Shown here piece after piece: positions 53,779-63,641 of a stretch of 64,000 nt of DNA. Made by a program: the position numbers and the translations under genes. Numbering within the stretch: position 1 is the stretch's first letter; each line of letters begins with the position of its first letter. The notes beneath the pieces are model-generated. The model saw only the letters and a list, made by a program, of their open reading frames with translations, had not been told where the DNA came from and ran no database searches. This stretch comes from Piscirickettsiaceae bacterium. Lineage in GTDB: Bacteria > Pseudomonadota > Gammaproteobacteria > Nitrosococcales > Methylophagaceae. Where the stretch lies: positions 1-64,000 of the forward strand of contig JABSQO010000006.1 of the NCBI GenBank assembly GCA_013215775.1. The letters run 5' to 3'.

Positions 53779-54607
53779 TAGCTAAGCTTACCTTTTGTTT
53801 TTCAATGACAATGAGTCTTTTTTTGTATAACTTACCCAATGCTTTTTTATAGCTGGATTTGCTAACACCAAATTGTTTATTGATATCTTCGGGTGGACTT
53901 TTGTCGGTCAAGGTAATCGAACCACCTTGTTGTTTGATAAAAGTCAGTATCTGTTCTGACAAGGCATCTAACGCCTCTCTATTCACCAATTGCAAACATA
54001 GATCGAGCTTCTTATCTTCTCGAACATGTTTGATATAACCTTTTATAGCTTGACCAATATGAATTGGTTTAAACACATCACTATTGAAAATAAGCCCCGT
54101 CACTACGCCATTGATCACTGCTTTATAGCCTAAATCTGTACGACCATAGACCAACAAATCGACTTGCTGTTGTTCCTTATAGTAAGGCGAAGCATCAGGT
54201 AAAAATTTATCAAGTTGTGTACTGGCAGTAATGCGTTCCGATGCATCATCAATATAAAGATACACCACATAAGACTGACCAACTTCCAGTGGTTTTTGCT
54301 GTTCGCTAAAAGGAACTAATAAGTCTTTCGGTAAGCCCCAATCCAGAAATGCTCCCACCTGATTAACCGCGATCACTTCAAGATACGCACACTCACCCAC
54401 CATCGCCTTGGGAGTCTCAGTTGTGGCAATTAATAAATCTTCTGAATCAAGGTAAATAAAGACTTCAATTTGGTCACCGATAGAACAGTTTTGTGGAACA
54501 TAACGATTTGGTAACAATATTTCCCCTAAATTATCACCATCGAGATAGATGCCAAAGTCCAGTTTCTTAACCACACTTAACGTATTTAATTGTCCAAGTT
54601 GTGCCAT
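53771..54607 (-). CDS. CvfB-like S1 RNA-binding protein
   Basis: The protein has 278 residues from the ATG at 54607 (MAQLGQLNTLSVVKKLDFGIYLDG). The open frame extends 46 codons upstream through the efp promoter region and is rejected. It has an N-terminal S1-like strand pattern, a second OB-like domain (CAYLEVIAVNQVGAFLDWGLPKDLLVPFSEQ), a third near residue 150-220, and a C-terminal winged-helix (INKQFGVSKSSYKKALGKLYKK). This is the CvfB/YitL architecture. It may bind RNA or modulate translation. It diverges from efpL. Confidence 0.9.
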   Translation of the reverse strand: MAQLGQLNTLSVVKKLDFGIYLDGDNLGEILLPNRYVPQNCSIGDQIEVFIYLDSEDLLIATTETPKAMVGECAYLEVIAVNQVGAFLDWGLPKDLLVPFSEQQKPLEVGQSYVVYLYIDDASERITASTQLDKFLPDASPYYKEQQQVDLLVYGRTDLGYKAVINGVVTGLIFNSDVFKPIHIGQAIKGYIKHVREDKKLDLCLQLVNREALDALSEQILTFIKQQGGSITLTDKSPPEDINKQFGVSKSSYKKALGKLYKKRLIVIEKQKVSLANG

Positions 54608-54766
54608 ATGTTTCTCAAATATAATTAATTCGTTAACAGAGATTTTAACGTAATAACCTAATCGACATTTAAAGATTATCAAGTGACGATATATTCGCAG
54701 TGAAAAACACCCGTAAATACTCGGGTATAATCCCTCGCTATTCATTCATTAAAACAGAGTTATCTA

Positions 54767-55333
54767 ATGCCTAAAGCCAGTGATTTAAAACGTGGGATGG
54801 TTGTCGAAGTCAATAATGAACCTCATGTGGTCAAAAATATTGAAGTACGTAATCCTTCGTCTCGCGGTGCATCTACCTTATATAAAATTCGCTTTAACCA
54901 TCTTAAAACCAAGCAAAAGCGGGATGAATCTTTAAAAGGTGAAGAATTTTTAAAAGATGTTGATTGTGAACGTAAGCTACTGCAATTTTCATATAAAGAT
55001 GATGATGGTTACACATTTATGAGCTTAGAGGATTATGAGCAATTTACCATTAATGCTAGCGATATTGAGGATGAACAAGGTTATTTAATCGAAGGACTTG
55101 AAGGTGTCGTCTGCATATTATTGGATGGTATTTTAGTTGCAATCGAATTACCTGCGGCGGTAGCAATGGAAATCAGTGAAACAGGCCCTAGCATTAAAGG
55201 TGCTTCAGCCACTGCTCGTACTAAACCGGCACGGCTTCCAACAGGGCTCGAAGTGCAAGTTCCTGAATATATCGAAACTGGCGAAATCATTAAAATCAAC
55301 ACCGTCACCGGTAAGTTTATGTCTCGCGCATAA
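54767..55333 (+). CDS. efpL: Elongation factor P paralogue EfpL (YeiP)
   Basis: EfpL relieves ribosome stalling at proline and some other motifs. It has 188 residues. At the tip of domain I the sequence is NPSSRGASTLYKIRF, with Arg where EF-P has the modified Lys/Arg of GKG, so this is the YeiP/EfpL branch. The C-terminal signature KGASATARTKPARLPTGLEVQVPEYI is conserved. A TATAAT at 54726-54731 is a candidate -10. Canonical efp is not in the window. Confidence 0.92.
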   Translation: MPKASDLKRGMVVEVNNEPHVVKNIEVRNPSSRGASTLYKIRFNHLKTKQKRDESLKGEEFLKDVDCERKLLQFSYKDDDGYTFMSLEDYEQFTINASDIEDEQGYLIEGLEGVVCILLDGILVAIELPAAVAMEISETGPSIKGASATARTKPARLPTGLEVQVPEYIETGEIIKINTVTGKFMSRA

Positions 55334-55350
55334 TAATTCATCACTAAACA

Positions 55351-55731
55351 ATGAAAACTATACTCAAACACTATGTCCTCATTTGCTTCGGCTGGCTGTT
55401 TATTGTTTTGGGCGCTATCGGTGCGTTATTACCATTATTACCCACCACTCCTTTTCTGATCCTTGCCTTAGCGTGCTTTGCCGAAAGCTCTCCTCGCTTT
55501 CATCGCATGTTATTAAATAACAAATGGTTTGGACCACCACTAGCACAGTGGGAAAAAAACAAAACAATTCGGCGACAAGTTAAAAAGAAAGCAATGTTGC
55601 TTATCATCCTCACCTTTGGGATTTCAATCTTTGTGCTGTCTGGCCGTATTGGCTTACAACTAATGCTAATCAGTTTTTGCCTGATTTTATTAACCTTTGT
55701 TTGGCGATTAAAAGAGTCGGAAAATAATTAA
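55351..55731 (+). CDS. ybaN: YbaN/DUF454 inner-membrane protein
   Basis: The protein has 126 residues with hydrophobic segments near 7-40 and 80-120. The DUF454 hallmark LPLLPTTPFLILALACFAESSPRFH (about 28-52) is clear, followed by LLNNKWFGPPLAQWEKNKTI. The function is unknown; some members are linked to aerobic growth or amino acid biosynthesis regulation. It follows efpL by 17 bases. Confidence 0.93.
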   Translation: MKTILKHYVLICFGWLFIVLGAIGALLPLLPTTPFLILALACFAESSPRFHRMLLNNKWFGPPLAQWEKNKTIRRQVKKKAMLLIILTFGISIFVLSGRIGLQLMLISFCLILLTFVWRLKESENN

Positions 55732-55748
55732 CTAAAAACGGAATAACA

Positions 55749-56093
55749 ATGAACCTAGAACAATTCCTTTCAAACCTAAACATCCAACCCAATGAAATAG
55801 ATTTCGCCGACACTATGGCAACCATCGAGGAAAACTACGACTTTACTCCTACTGTCTTTAGTAATAGTGGAATAAAAAACGAAGCGGATACCAATAATGG
55901 CTCATGCAAAATATTTGCATTTGGTTTATTAAACAACCTTAATAAAGAACAAACGTTGGCGTGTTTCGGTGATTATTATCGTCAAGATGTATTACAAAAC
56001 CCTGATGGTGATGACCACCAAAATATTCGTACTTTTATGGTGTCTGGCTGGGCTGGGATTATGTTTGAAGGTGGAGCATTAGCCGCCAAATAA
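55749..56093 (+). CDS. HopJ-family protein
   Basis: The protein has 114 residues. It matches the HopJ (type III effector) family, including the central FTPTVFSNSGIKNEADTNNGSCKIFAFG and the FGDYYRQDVLQNPDGDDHQNIRTF region. Despite the name, the family is widespread in bacteria without type III secretion and is probably cytosolic here. There are no secretion genes nearby. It lies 17 bases after ybaN, so likely co-transcribed. Role unknown. Confidence 0.9.
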   Translation: MNLEQFLSNLNIQPNEIDFADTMATIEENYDFTPTVFSNSGIKNEADTNNGSCKIFAFGLLNNLNKEQTLACFGDYYRQDVLQNPDGDDHQNIRTFMVSGWAGIMFEGGALAAK

Positions 56094-56099
56094 AACGGA

Positions 56100-56336
56100 C
56101 TCCATCATGCCTTTATGTGTAGCCGAGCATTGCAAATAAGGCCGGATTAGCACGACAGCTGTTTGAACGTAGTGTTAACGAAGTGCCCGGTCATATTGAG
56201 AAGCACAGGGAACCCGGAGGGCAAGCATCGGGCTGCCTTTTCTTTTGGTCCGTTTTCTTTGGGCAAACAAAGAAAATGAGCGCCCCGCGGCAGCGACATA
56301 AAATCGAAATGTTAAATATCTGGATTACTTCGCTAC
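56100..56336. repeat. Intergenic structured repeat-like element
   Basis: This segment after the HopJ gene has no ORF. It contains a nested hairpin: GCTGCC (56232-56237) pairs with GGCAGC (56289-56294), and inside it TTTTCTTTG (56253-56261) pairs with CAAAGAAAA (56268-56276) over GGCAAA. The wording (GGGCAAGCATCGGG then GCTTTTCTTTTGG-like) resembles a repeat I recall from intergenic regions of many gammaproteobacteria. GC content is higher than its surroundings. Confidence 0.55.
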
Positions 56337-56352
56337 GCTCGTAACGACAAAT

Positions 56353-56380
56353 AAAAAGCCGGTTTAAAAACCGGCTTTTT
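56353..56380. terminator. Bidirectional terminator between the HopJ gene and the FAD/Fe-S oxidoreductase
   Basis: A perfect 13-base stem AAAAAGCCGGTTT / AAACCGGCTTTTT with a 2-base loop. A and T runs at both ends make it functional in both directions, stopping the oxidoreductase gene (minus) 6 bases after its stop codon region and transcripts coming from efpL-ybaN-hopJ (plus). Confidence 0.9.
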
Positions 56381-56385
56381 ATTTC

Positions 56386-59300
56386 TTAAAGAAGAACGCG
56401 CTCAATACCACCGTCTTTTACTGCCTCAATAAACTTAGGCTGCCATTTGTCACCTAAAATATGATTAGCGACTTCAACAACAATATAGTCTGTTTCAATA
56501 CCAGTATCTTCAGTGTAGCGCTCTAAACCTTGCTGACAAGCAGGACATGAAGTCAGCATTTTCACATTGCCTTTAACGGCTATTTCACTCCCCGTTAGTT
56601 CAACGATACCTTTAGTAATCTCTTCTTCCTTACGGAAGCGAACTTGAGTGGCAATATCAGGTCTGGCAACAGCAAATGATCCTGCTTCACCACAACAACG
56701 ATCACTTAAGGTCACTTCTTGGCCTAATAATGAGGCAGCAACATCCGTTGATTGGTATGTTTTCATCGGTGTATGGCAAGGTTCATGATAGAGGTATTGC
56801 ACACCATCAACGCTTTCCATTTTGACACCCTTTTCCATCAAATATTCATGAATATCTAATAATCGACAGCCCGGAAAAATAGCCTCGAATTGATATTTCA
56901 TCAGCTGATCCATACAAGTACCACACGATACAATGACCGTCTTGATCTCCATATAGTTCAAGGTGTTGGCTAATCGATGGAATAACACCTGATTCGCCGT
57001 TGAAATAGCCTGACCTTTCGCCGTGTCACCACTCGATGTTTGTGGATAACCACAACATAAATAACCCGGTGGCAATACTGTTTCAGCACCTACTTCATAT
57101 AACATCGCTAATGTTGCTAAACCTACTTGGCTGAATAAACGTTCAGAACCACAACCTGGGAAATAAAACACCGCGTCAGAATCATCATTGATCTTATTAA
57201 CATCACGCAAGATTGGGATCATCTTGTCATCTTCCACCCCTAACATGGCACGGGTAGTTTGTGATGGCAGTCCGGCGGGCATTGGTTTTTTCATAAAATG
57301 AATAACCTGTTCACGAATAGGTGTTTTACCTGTTGTCGGTAAAGGCCGTTTCTTCTTGCTACCCAACAAACCAAGATATTTACCAATATTATGAGCAAGT
57401 CGCTGGCCTTTATAGCCCCACTCGATCATGCCCTTACGCATTATTTTAACGGTCAAGGGATCCGTGGCATTTAAATAGGCCATTGATGTCCATGTGCCGA
57501 CGTTAAAGTGACGTTTACCTTGATTTTTTAGGATAGCACGTAGTTTTATCGTGACATCACCGAAGTCGATATTCACTGGACATGGATTCAAGCAGCGATG
57601 ACAGACCGTACAGTGATCAGCGACATCATTCATTTCTTCAAAATGACGAACAGAAATCCCACGACGTGTTTGCTCTTCGTATAGAAATGCTTCCATTATT
57701 AAACCAGTCGCCAAGATCTTATCGCGAGGTGAATATAATAAATTTGCTCTTGGTACATGAGTAGTACATTCCGGTTTACATTTACCACAACGTAAACAGT
57801 CTTTAATGTCATTATTGACATCATTCAACTCGCTAGCTTCAAGAATTAATGCTTCTTGCTGCAATAAGCGCATTGAGGGTGTGTAAGCCTTTTCTAAGCC
57901 AGAACCTGATAACAGTTTACCGGCATTAAAGTGACCATTAGGATCCACTTGATCTTTATACTTGGTAAAGGCATCAATGGTCGCTTGATCTAAATATTTC
58001 ATTTTGGTCAAGCCAATACCATGCTCACCTGAAATAACACCACCTAACTGCTCAGCCAACATCATTATTTCATCAACAATAAGTTCGGCTTCATGCATCA
58101 TTGCATAATCATTTGAGTTAACCGGAATATTCGAATGTACGTTGCCATCACCCGCATGCATATGTAATGCAACAAACAAGCGACTAGATCGGTGTTCCGT
58201 GTGAATGGCATCAAGCTTATTACGCAAGGCTTCTAAATCATGCCCCTGAAATAATTCTTTTAGTGGATTTTCAACTTCTTTACGATAAGAAATACGTAAA
58301 TCACGCCGCTGTAATACACTAAATAACGTATCGCCATCAACAAGATTTTCCTTTGCTTCATCGGATAATAATTCTATTTTTTCTGTTGCGGGTGCATCAA
58401 AACTATTTAAGATGTCATTCCAATGCTCACGAACCTCTTCGAGCAACTTGCAAGCCGCATCAATTTTAGTTTGCATAATGACATCATTTTCTGCACTTTC
58501 ACCGACATCACTATCGTGTTGTTTTAACTCTTGAGGTTGATTTGATAGATAAGCACAAACTGCATCAGCCATCTGCAATTTATTACGCGTAGATTGCACG
58601 ATATTAATTTTTTCGATGCCATCGTTATATTCTGACAAACGATCTAGCGGGATAACGACATCTTCATTAATTTTAAAGGCATTGGTGTGTTTAGCAATTG
58701 CAGCTGTTCTAGCACGATCTGCCCAAAAACGTTTGCGCGCTTCAGCACTAACGGCAATAAATCCTTCCGCATCACGTGCATTAGCTAAATGTACAATTTC
58801 GCTACAAGCAGCAGCAACAATGTCTTCATCATCACCAGAAACATCAATTAATAACACCATTTTTGGCAGCACAGATCGCGGTGCTTTAGTGGTGTAACCT
58901 ACGGCTCGAACATAACGCTCATCAAGGTGTTCCATACCCGCTAAAATAATGTCCGGATTGTTATCCAAAACATCTTTAGTTTCAACGATAGCTGGTACCG
59001 CTTTACTTAAATCATTGCCAAAGAATTCCAAGCACACTGTACGAGTGAACGAGGCCATTTTATGTAAGACAAATACACCGGAAGTAATTAAGCCATCACA
59101 ACCTTCTTTTTGAATACCAGGCAAACCACCTAGGAATTTATTAGTGACATCCTTTCCTAAACCTGTTTTACGTAATTCATTTGCTGGAATAACAATCAGT
59201 TCTGGTTCACCAATAGGATTGATACCATCAGGTTGATAACGCGTAACACGAAACTCCGCCATTTCAACATCGTGAATTTTACCCAAATTATGGTTAAGCC

Positions 59301-60240
59301 TTTCAACTTCTAGCCATTGTGAATCAGGTGTCACCATTCTCCATGACACCAAATTATCTAGCGTTGTTCCCCACATCACCGCCTTTTTACCACCGGCATT
59401 CATGGCAATATTACCGCCAATAGTTGAAGCATCTTGTGAGGTAGGATCGACAGCAAATACAAGCCCATTCTTACCTGCCAAGTCTGATACCCGCCGTGTT
59501 ACCACGCCTGCTTCAGCTCGAACGGTAGCTACTTCACCCTCACGCCCTGGCAGTGTGCGATAAATAACGTCACCTAGACCTTCTAGCTTCTCAGTATTAA
59601 TAACAATACTTTCAGAAGTAAGAGGGATTGCACCACCGGTATAGCCGGTACCCCCTCCACGAGGAATAACTGTCAAACCTAAATCGATTGAAGCCGCTAC
59701 TACCGCAGCCATTTCTTTTTCACTGTCTGGTGTTGCAACGGCTAGCGGATATTCAACGCGCCAGTCCGTGGCATCTGTCACATGCGATACCCGCGATAAT
59801 CCATCAAATTTAATATTATGCTTTTTAGTCGCACGTGATAAACGCTGCATTACCTTACGACGTCTTTCAGCGATACCTAACAAGTCATGTTCAAATTGAC
59901 CGACTGCTTCACGCGCCGTCGCTTCAAGCGTTAAGGCTAATTGATTGTCATTTTTCTGTGCCCGTTCACGGATCTGGTCTAGACGATGATGTAACGCAGA
60001 TCTCAACGACTCCCAGCGTTTACGATTCTCGACTAAATCATCTTGAATAAAGGGATTTCGAGAGATAACCCACATATCACCCAGCACCTCAAATAACATT
60101 TTGGCACTACGACCTGTCTTACGTTGACCACGTAATTCTTGGATGACATCCCACATTGGTTCGCCCAGATAGCGAATAACAATTTCACGGTCGGAAAAAG
60201 AAGTATAGTTGTATGGTATCTCGCGGATTCGATTGGGCAT
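56386..60240 (-). CDS. FAD-linked oxidase and Fe-S oxidoreductase fusion protein (DUF3683 type)
   Basis: The protein has 1284 residues with four parts. N-terminal DUF3683-like helices cover about 1-145. A FAD-binding PCMH domain has [14 protein letters not shown] near 195. The FAD-oxidase C domain has [13 protein letters not shown] near 697 and GEHGIGLTK near 737. A C-terminal GlpC/heterodisulfide reductase-like part has two 4Fe-4S clusters ([11 protein letters not shown] near 815, [11 protein letters not shown] near 885) and CCG motifs (CCGYPQ 1065, CGTC 1107, CCGEAG 1183). Relatives oxidise 2-hydroxy acids such as lactate or glycolate. The substrate is unassigned. Confidence 0.9.
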   Translation of the reverse strand: MPNRIREIPYNYTSFSDREIVIRYLGEPMWDVIQELRGQRKTGRSAKMLFEVLGDMWVISRNPFIQDDLVENRKRWESLRSALHHRLDQIRERAQKNDNQLALTLEATAREAVGQFEHDLLGIAERRRKVMQRLSRATKKHNIKFDGLSRVSHVTDATDWRVEYPLAVATPDSEKEMAAVVAASIDLGLTVIPRGGGTGYTGGAIPLTSESIVINTEKLEGLGDVIYRTLPGREGEVATVRAEAGVVTRRVSDLAGKNGLVFAVDPTSQDASTIGGNIAMNAGGKKAVMWGTTLDNLVSWRMVTPDSQWLEVERLNHNLGKIHDVEMAEFRVTRYQPDGINPIGEPELIVIPANELRKTGLGKDVTNKFLGGLPGIQKEGCDGLITSGVFVLHKMASFTRTVCLEFFGNDLSKAVPAIVETKDVLDNNPDIILAGMEHLDERYVRAVGYTTKAPRSVLPKMVLLIDVSGDDEDIVAAACSEIVHLANARDAEGFIAVSAEARKRFWADRARTAAIAKHTNAFKINEDVVIPLDRLSEYNDGIEKINIVQSTRNKLQMADAVCAYLSNQPQELKQHDSDVGESAENDVIMQTKIDAACKLLEEVREHWNDILNSFDAPATEKIELLSDEAKENLVDGDTLFSVLQRRDLRISYRKEVENPLKELFQGHDLEALRNKLDAIHTEHRSSRLFVALHMHAGDGNVHSNIPVNSNDYAMMHEAELIVDEIMMLAEQLGGVISGEHGIGLTKMKYLDQATIDAFTKYKDQVDPNGHFNAGKLLSGSGLEKAYTPSMRLLQQEALILEASELNDVNNDIKDCLRCGKCKPECTTHVPRANLLYSPRDKILATGLIMEAFLYEEQTRRGISVRHFEEMNDVADHCTVCHRCLNPCPVNIDFGDVTIKLRAILKNQGKRHFNVGTWTSMAYLNATDPLTVKIMRKGMIEWGYKGQRLAHNIGKYLGLLGSKKKRPLPTTGKTPIREQVIHFMKKPMPAGLPSQTTRAMLGVEDDKMIPILRDVNKINDDSDAVFYFPGCGSERLFSQVGLATLAMLYEVGAETVLPPGYLCCGYPQTSSGDTAKGQAISTANQVLFHRLANTLNYMEIKTVIVSCGTCMDQLMKYQFEAIFPGCRLLDIHEYLMEKGVKMESVDGVQYLYHEPCHTPMKTYQSTDVAASLLGQEVTLSDRCCGEAGSFAVARPDIATQVRFRKEEEITKGIVELTGSEIAVKGNVKMLTSCPACQQGLERYTEDTGIETDYIVVEVANHILGDKWQPKFIEAVKDGGIERVLL

Positions 60241-60344
60241 TTTCTTCTGAATATATTGGTTTATAAAAATCCAAACAATTTTATCACGAAGCTACACTAT
60301 AATATGTGGTTAAACATTCTTATTACTTTCGCCAAGACTAAATA

Positions 60345-61142
60345 ATGGATCTATTTCAAATCATTGCACTTGCTATATTGCAAGGTCTGACTGAGTTTTT
60401 ACCGATCTCAAGCTCAGCGCATCTTATCTTGCTACCTATTATTACGGGTTGGCAAGATCAAGGATTAGCATTTGATGTTGCGGTGCATGTTGGCACATTA
60501 GCGGCTGTCATTATTTATTTTCGGCACACCTTGGTTATATTATTTAAAGATTGGTTTCAGTCTGTAATACAACGTCAACTGGTCGGTGATAGTAAATTAG
60601 CCTGGGCGGTCTTATTTGGCACCATTCCCGTTGGTTTAGCCGGTTTACTATTAAGTGATGTTATTGAAAGTTCGTTACGTAGCCCTCTAGTAATTGCAGC
60701 CACTACTATTATCTTCGGTTTATTACTCGGCTGGGCGGATTGGCAAGGGAAAAGACAACGTAATGAACACCAACTCACTTGGCAAGATGTCCTTATTGTG
60801 GGTGTTGCTCAGGCTGTTGCTTTAATACCTGGCACCTCTCGCTCTGGTATTACAATGACCGCAGGTTTAATCCTAGGTCTTAGTCGTGAAGCCGCTGCCC
60901 GTTTTTCTTTTCTATTATCTATCCCGGTAATATTTCTTGCTGGTAGCTTTAAAACAGTCGAGTTCATCCAATCCGATACCAGCACAGACTGGTCTGCTAT
61001 CCTCATGGGGACAACAATATCGGCATTGACAGCCTTTATCTGTATCCATATTTTTTTGAAACTACTTGAAAAAATAGGCATGTGGCCTTTTGTTGTTTAT
61101 CGGCTTATCTTGGGTGTTATACTTGTCTGGTTATTTATATAG
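60345..61142 (+). CDS. uppP: Undecaprenyl-diphosphate phosphatase
   Basis: UppP (BacA) is an inner-membrane enzyme that recycles the undecaprenyl carrier for peptidoglycan and LPS. It has 265 residues, about seven TM helices, the motif QGLTEFLPISSSAHLIL (about 13-29) with the catalytic Glu and Ser, and PGTSRSGITMTAGL (about 161-174). It diverges from the oxidoreductase. High expression confers bacitracin tolerance. Confidence 0.97.
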   Translation: MDLFQIIALAILQGLTEFLPISSSAHLILLPIITGWQDQGLAFDVAVHVGTLAAVIIYFRHTLVILFKDWFQSVIQRQLVGDSKLAWAVLFGTIPVGLAGLLLSDVIESSLRSPLVIAATTIIFGLLLGWADWQGKRQRNEHQLTWQDVLIVGVAQAVALIPGTSRSGITMTAGLILGLSREAAARFSFLLSIPVIFLAGSFKTVEFIQSDTSTDWSAILMGTTISALTAFICIHIFLKLLEKIGMWPFVVYRLILGVILVWLFI

Positions 61143-61151
61143 GCGATGTAG

Positions 61152-61180
61152 TTGACAGCTACTAACTGCCCGCGTAGAAT
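61152..61180 (+). promoter_or_regulatory. Predicted sigma-70 promoter of rplM-rpsI
   Basis: A perfect TTGACA (61152-61157), a 17-base spacer and TAGAAT (61175-61180) lie 55 bases upstream of the rplM start. The spacing and both hexamers are near consensus. The 50-base leader that follows carries an AGGAG ribosome-binding site. Confidence 0.8.
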
Positions 61181-61234
61181 TTCCCCTCTTTATTTGGACC
61201 CGCTTGCGTAATTTTTTCAGGAGCAACCCGCGGA

Positions 61235-61669
61235 ATGAAAACAACCACTTTAAGTGCAAAACCAGCAGAAGTTCGTCGTGACTGGTTCGTCGTTGATGCA
61301 GACGGCAAAACATTAGGCCGTATGGCGACAGAAATCGCGCGTCGTTTGCGTGGTAAACATAAGACTATTTACACGCCTCATGTAGATACTGGCGATTATA
61401 TCGTTGTTATCAATGCTGAGAAAATCCGTGTAACGGGTAACAAACTAAAAGATAAAATGTATTATCACCACACAGGTTATATTGGTGGTATTAAATCTAT
61501 CTCTCTTGGAAAGCAACTAGATAAAGCGCCAGAACGCGTTATCCAATCAGCCGTAAAAGGTATGTTGCCAAAGAATTCATTGGGTCGTACAATGTTCAGC
61601 AAATTGAAAGTTTATGCTGGTTCAGATCACCCACACACAGCCCAACAGCCTAAAGTGCTGGAAATCTAA
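61235..61669 (+). CDS. rplM: Large ribosomal subunit protein uL13
   Basis: This early-assembling 50S protein has 144 residues. It starts [22 protein letters not shown], has [20 protein letters not shown] and the family signature [28 protein letters not shown]. It is the first gene of the two-gene rplM-rpsI operon, with rpsI starting 12 bases downstream. AGGAG is present at 8 bases. Confidence 0.98.
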   Translation: MKTTTLSAKPAEVRRDWFVVDADGKTLGRMATEIARRLRGKHKTIYTPHVDTGDYIVVINAEKIRVTGNKLKDKMYYHHTGYIGGIKSISLGKQLDKAPERVIQSAVKGMLPKNSLGRTMFSKLKVYAGSDHPHTAQQPKVLEI

Positions 61670-61681
61670 ACGGATATCATT

Positions 61682-62074
61682 ATGGCAACAGATACATATT
61701 ACGCAACAGGTCGTCGCAAAAGCGCAACAGCGCGTGTCTTCATGAAAATGGGCAGCGGTAACCTCACTATTAACACACGAACATTAGAAGAGTACTTCGG
61801 TCGTGAAACTTCTCGTATGGTTGTTCGTCAACCACTTGAATTAGTTGAAATGCTCAACAAAGTTGACCTTAACATCACTGTTCGAGGTGGTGGTAACAAT
61901 GGTCAAGCTGGTGCAATTCGTCACGGTATCACCCGCGCATTAGTTGAATATGATAGTGAATTGAAATCTGAATTACGTAAAGCAGGCTTTATCACTCGTG
62001 ATGCTCGTGCTGTTGAACGTAAGAAAATTGGTTTACATAAAGCACGTAAACGTCCTCAATTCTCAAAACGTTAA
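61682..62074 (+). CDS. rpsI: Small ribosomal subunit protein uS9
   Basis: This 30S head protein has its C-terminal tail reaching the P site. It has 130 residues. The signature [19 protein letters not shown] is near residue 66, and the C-terminus ends [11 protein letters not shown], the tRNA-contacting Ser-Lys-Arg tail. It follows rplM and is followed by a terminator. Confidence 0.98.
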   Translation: MATDTYYATGRRKSATARVFMKMGSGNLTINTRTLEEYFGRETSRMVVRQPLELVEMLNKVDLNITVRGGGNNGQAGAIRHGITRALVEYDSELKSELRKAGFITRDARAVERKKIGLHKARKRPQFSKR

Positions 62075-62114
62075 TACCGAACACATTACGATATTTTCAT
62101 CGTATTCGAACAAT

Positions 62115-62147
62115 AAAAAGGCTATCCAATCGGATGGCCTTTTTTTT
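62115..62147 (+). terminator. Intrinsic terminator after rpsI
   Basis: GGCTATCC pairs with GGATGGCC (one G-T) over AATC, with an A run before and eight T after. It lies 40 bases beyond the rpsI stop and ends the rplM-rpsI operon. Confidence 0.92.
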
Positions 62148-62155
62148 ACGCTTTT

Positions 62156-62642
62156 GAAAAGTTGCTTCACCGTACCTTCTATCACTCCTATCCTGTTTTG
62201 CATTCTCCCCAGTCATTCATGCTGAACAATTTCCGCTCTTGCTATTTCTATCGGTCCCTTTGATGCGCTAGATGATGACACCGCAACTGAAGTGGGAGTT
62301 GAATACCGTTTTGCACCAATAGCATCATTCTAGTTATTGGTTTTGCCGCCAATAGTGATGGTTGTTACTGGGCGCACATCGGCATCCGCTACGATATCAG
62401 CCTTGGTGAAAAATGGATATTAACACCGCATTTTGCTGCCAGCCTGTATGGAGAATGGTGGCGGAAAAGATCTAGGTTATGGTCTTCAATTCAGCTCTGG
62501 CCTTGAATTATCCAATGAGCTTAATGAAAACTCTCACCTAGGACTTGGGATTTATCATCTATCCAATGCATGCACTGCTAATAAAAACCTAGGTGAAGAG
62601 TCCATTATTTTCAGTTATAGCTTTGCACCGTCTAGGTTTTAA
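62156..62642 (+). pseudogene. Degraded PagL-like lipid A 3-O-deacylase (three frameshifts)
   Basis: Pieces of one outer-membrane acylhydrolase are spread over three frames. A signal-peptide-like stretch ends ...FAFSPVIHAEQ near 62226. Then SIGPFDALDDDTATEVGVEYRF runs to a stop at 62331. Then VIGFAANSDG...IRYDISLGEKWILTPHFAASLYG runs to about 62452. Then GGGKDLGYGLQFSSGLELSN and LGLGIYHLSNA run to the stop at 62642. The catalytic HLSNA of the PagL fold is still visible, but the frame is broken at least three times. The start codon is also lost or not recognisable. Confidence 0.85.
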
Positions 62643-63556
62643 CCCGGTTGTTTATATAGCAATCCCTTACCTTCCGGTTGCGTCTTAAAACGGCGGTGCA
62701 CCCAAAAGTACTGTTCTGGTGTCTTACGAACTTCCTGTTCAATTATGTCATTGATTCGTTGTGCATCGGCCGTATCATCACCACTAGGAAAGCCCGTTAT
62801 CGCTGGGCGGCAATTTAACGTATAACTACCATCATTTTCACGTTTTGGTACAAAAAAAATGACAGATGCCCCCGTCATTTTGGCCATTTTTGCTGTAAAG
62901 ATGGTTGTCGCTGCTTTTACGCCAAAGAATGTTGCATAAACACTTTGTTTTGCACCAAAATCCTGATCGGGTGCAAACCATACCGCCTTTCCTTGTTTCA
63001 ATATTTTCAGCATCATTCGTGGCTCTTTTTGTTTGATTATTCCTTCCGAAAAACGCTCTCGTGCAGCCATCATCACCGCATTAAATAATTCATTTTTCAT
63101 TGGTCTAAAGAAAACATGTCCAGGAATCTTTAACGCTAGTAAACGACCTCCAATTTCCATACAGGTAAAATGACCTGTTAATATAATGACACCTTTTTTA
63201 CTCGCTAGAGCCTGCTCTAAATGCTCTAAACCTTCAAACTTCACCCTTTTAATTAGACTTTTGTCACTTGCCCACCAGCTTAAGGCAGTTTCAATCATCA
63301 TCATTCCCATTGTTTGGAAATTATCTTTTAATATCTTCTCTCTCTGTTCATCAGACAGTTCTGGAAAACAAAGTTCTATATTTCGCCGAGCAATTTTCTT
63401 TCTGGCGGTCATCAGTGGTGTCATGAATAATGCTAATAATCTACTGACCCATAACTGTATACGCACCGGTAAATAAATAGATAACCGCATGAAAAGTAAA
63501 CCTAACCAGCTCAGCCAGAAACGCGGATGTAAAAACTGCCATTGAATAATTTTCAT
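62639..63556 (-). CDS. lpxL: Lipid A biosynthesis acyltransferase (LpxL/HtrB type)
   Basis: This enzyme adds a secondary acyl chain to Kdo2-lipid IVA at the inner membrane. It has 305 residues with an N-terminal TM helix (about 12-40), the HxxxxE-type catalytic segment TGHFTCMEIGG (about 122-132), and the conserved VWFAPDQDFG and PEQYFWVHRRFK regions. Whether it is LpxL or LpxM cannot be told. Its 3' end meets the PagL-like pseudogene, and it diverges from waaA. Confidence 0.9.
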   Translation of the reverse strand: MKIIQWQFLHPRFWLSWLGLLFMRLSIYLPVRIQLWVSRLLALFMTPLMTARKKIARRNIELCFPELSDEQREKILKDNFQTMGMMMIETALSWWASDKSLIKRVKFEGLEHLEQALASKKGVIILTGHFTCMEIGGRLLALKIPGHVFFRPMKNELFNAVMMAARERFSEGIIKQKEPRMMLKILKQGKAVWFAPDQDFGAKQSVYATFFGVKAATTIFTAKMAKMTGASVIFFVPKRENDGSYTLNCRPAITGFPSGDDTADAQRINDIIEQEVRKTPEQYFWVHRRFKTQPEGKGLLYKQPG

Positions 63557-63641
63557 GTTGACCAGTAACTAAGAAATGTCATGCCTATGCTATCATTCTC
63601 GCTGGTTTATAGCTAAACAATCAGCGTCAAATGAGGCATTT

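Noticed and set aside
53771..54745. Longer version of the CvfB-like protein beginning at 54745.
   Set aside because: The extra 46 residues are not family-like and would extend over the efpL promoter. MAQLGQL at 54607 is the family start.
55749..56093. A type III secretion effector system suggested by the HopJ name.
   Set aside because: There are no secretion apparatus or chaperone genes in the window, and the family is common in non-pathogens.
62433..62642. A separate 69-residue gene after rpsI.
   Set aside because: It is the C-terminal part of the PagL-like pseudogene; the rest of the protein continues in other frames upstream.
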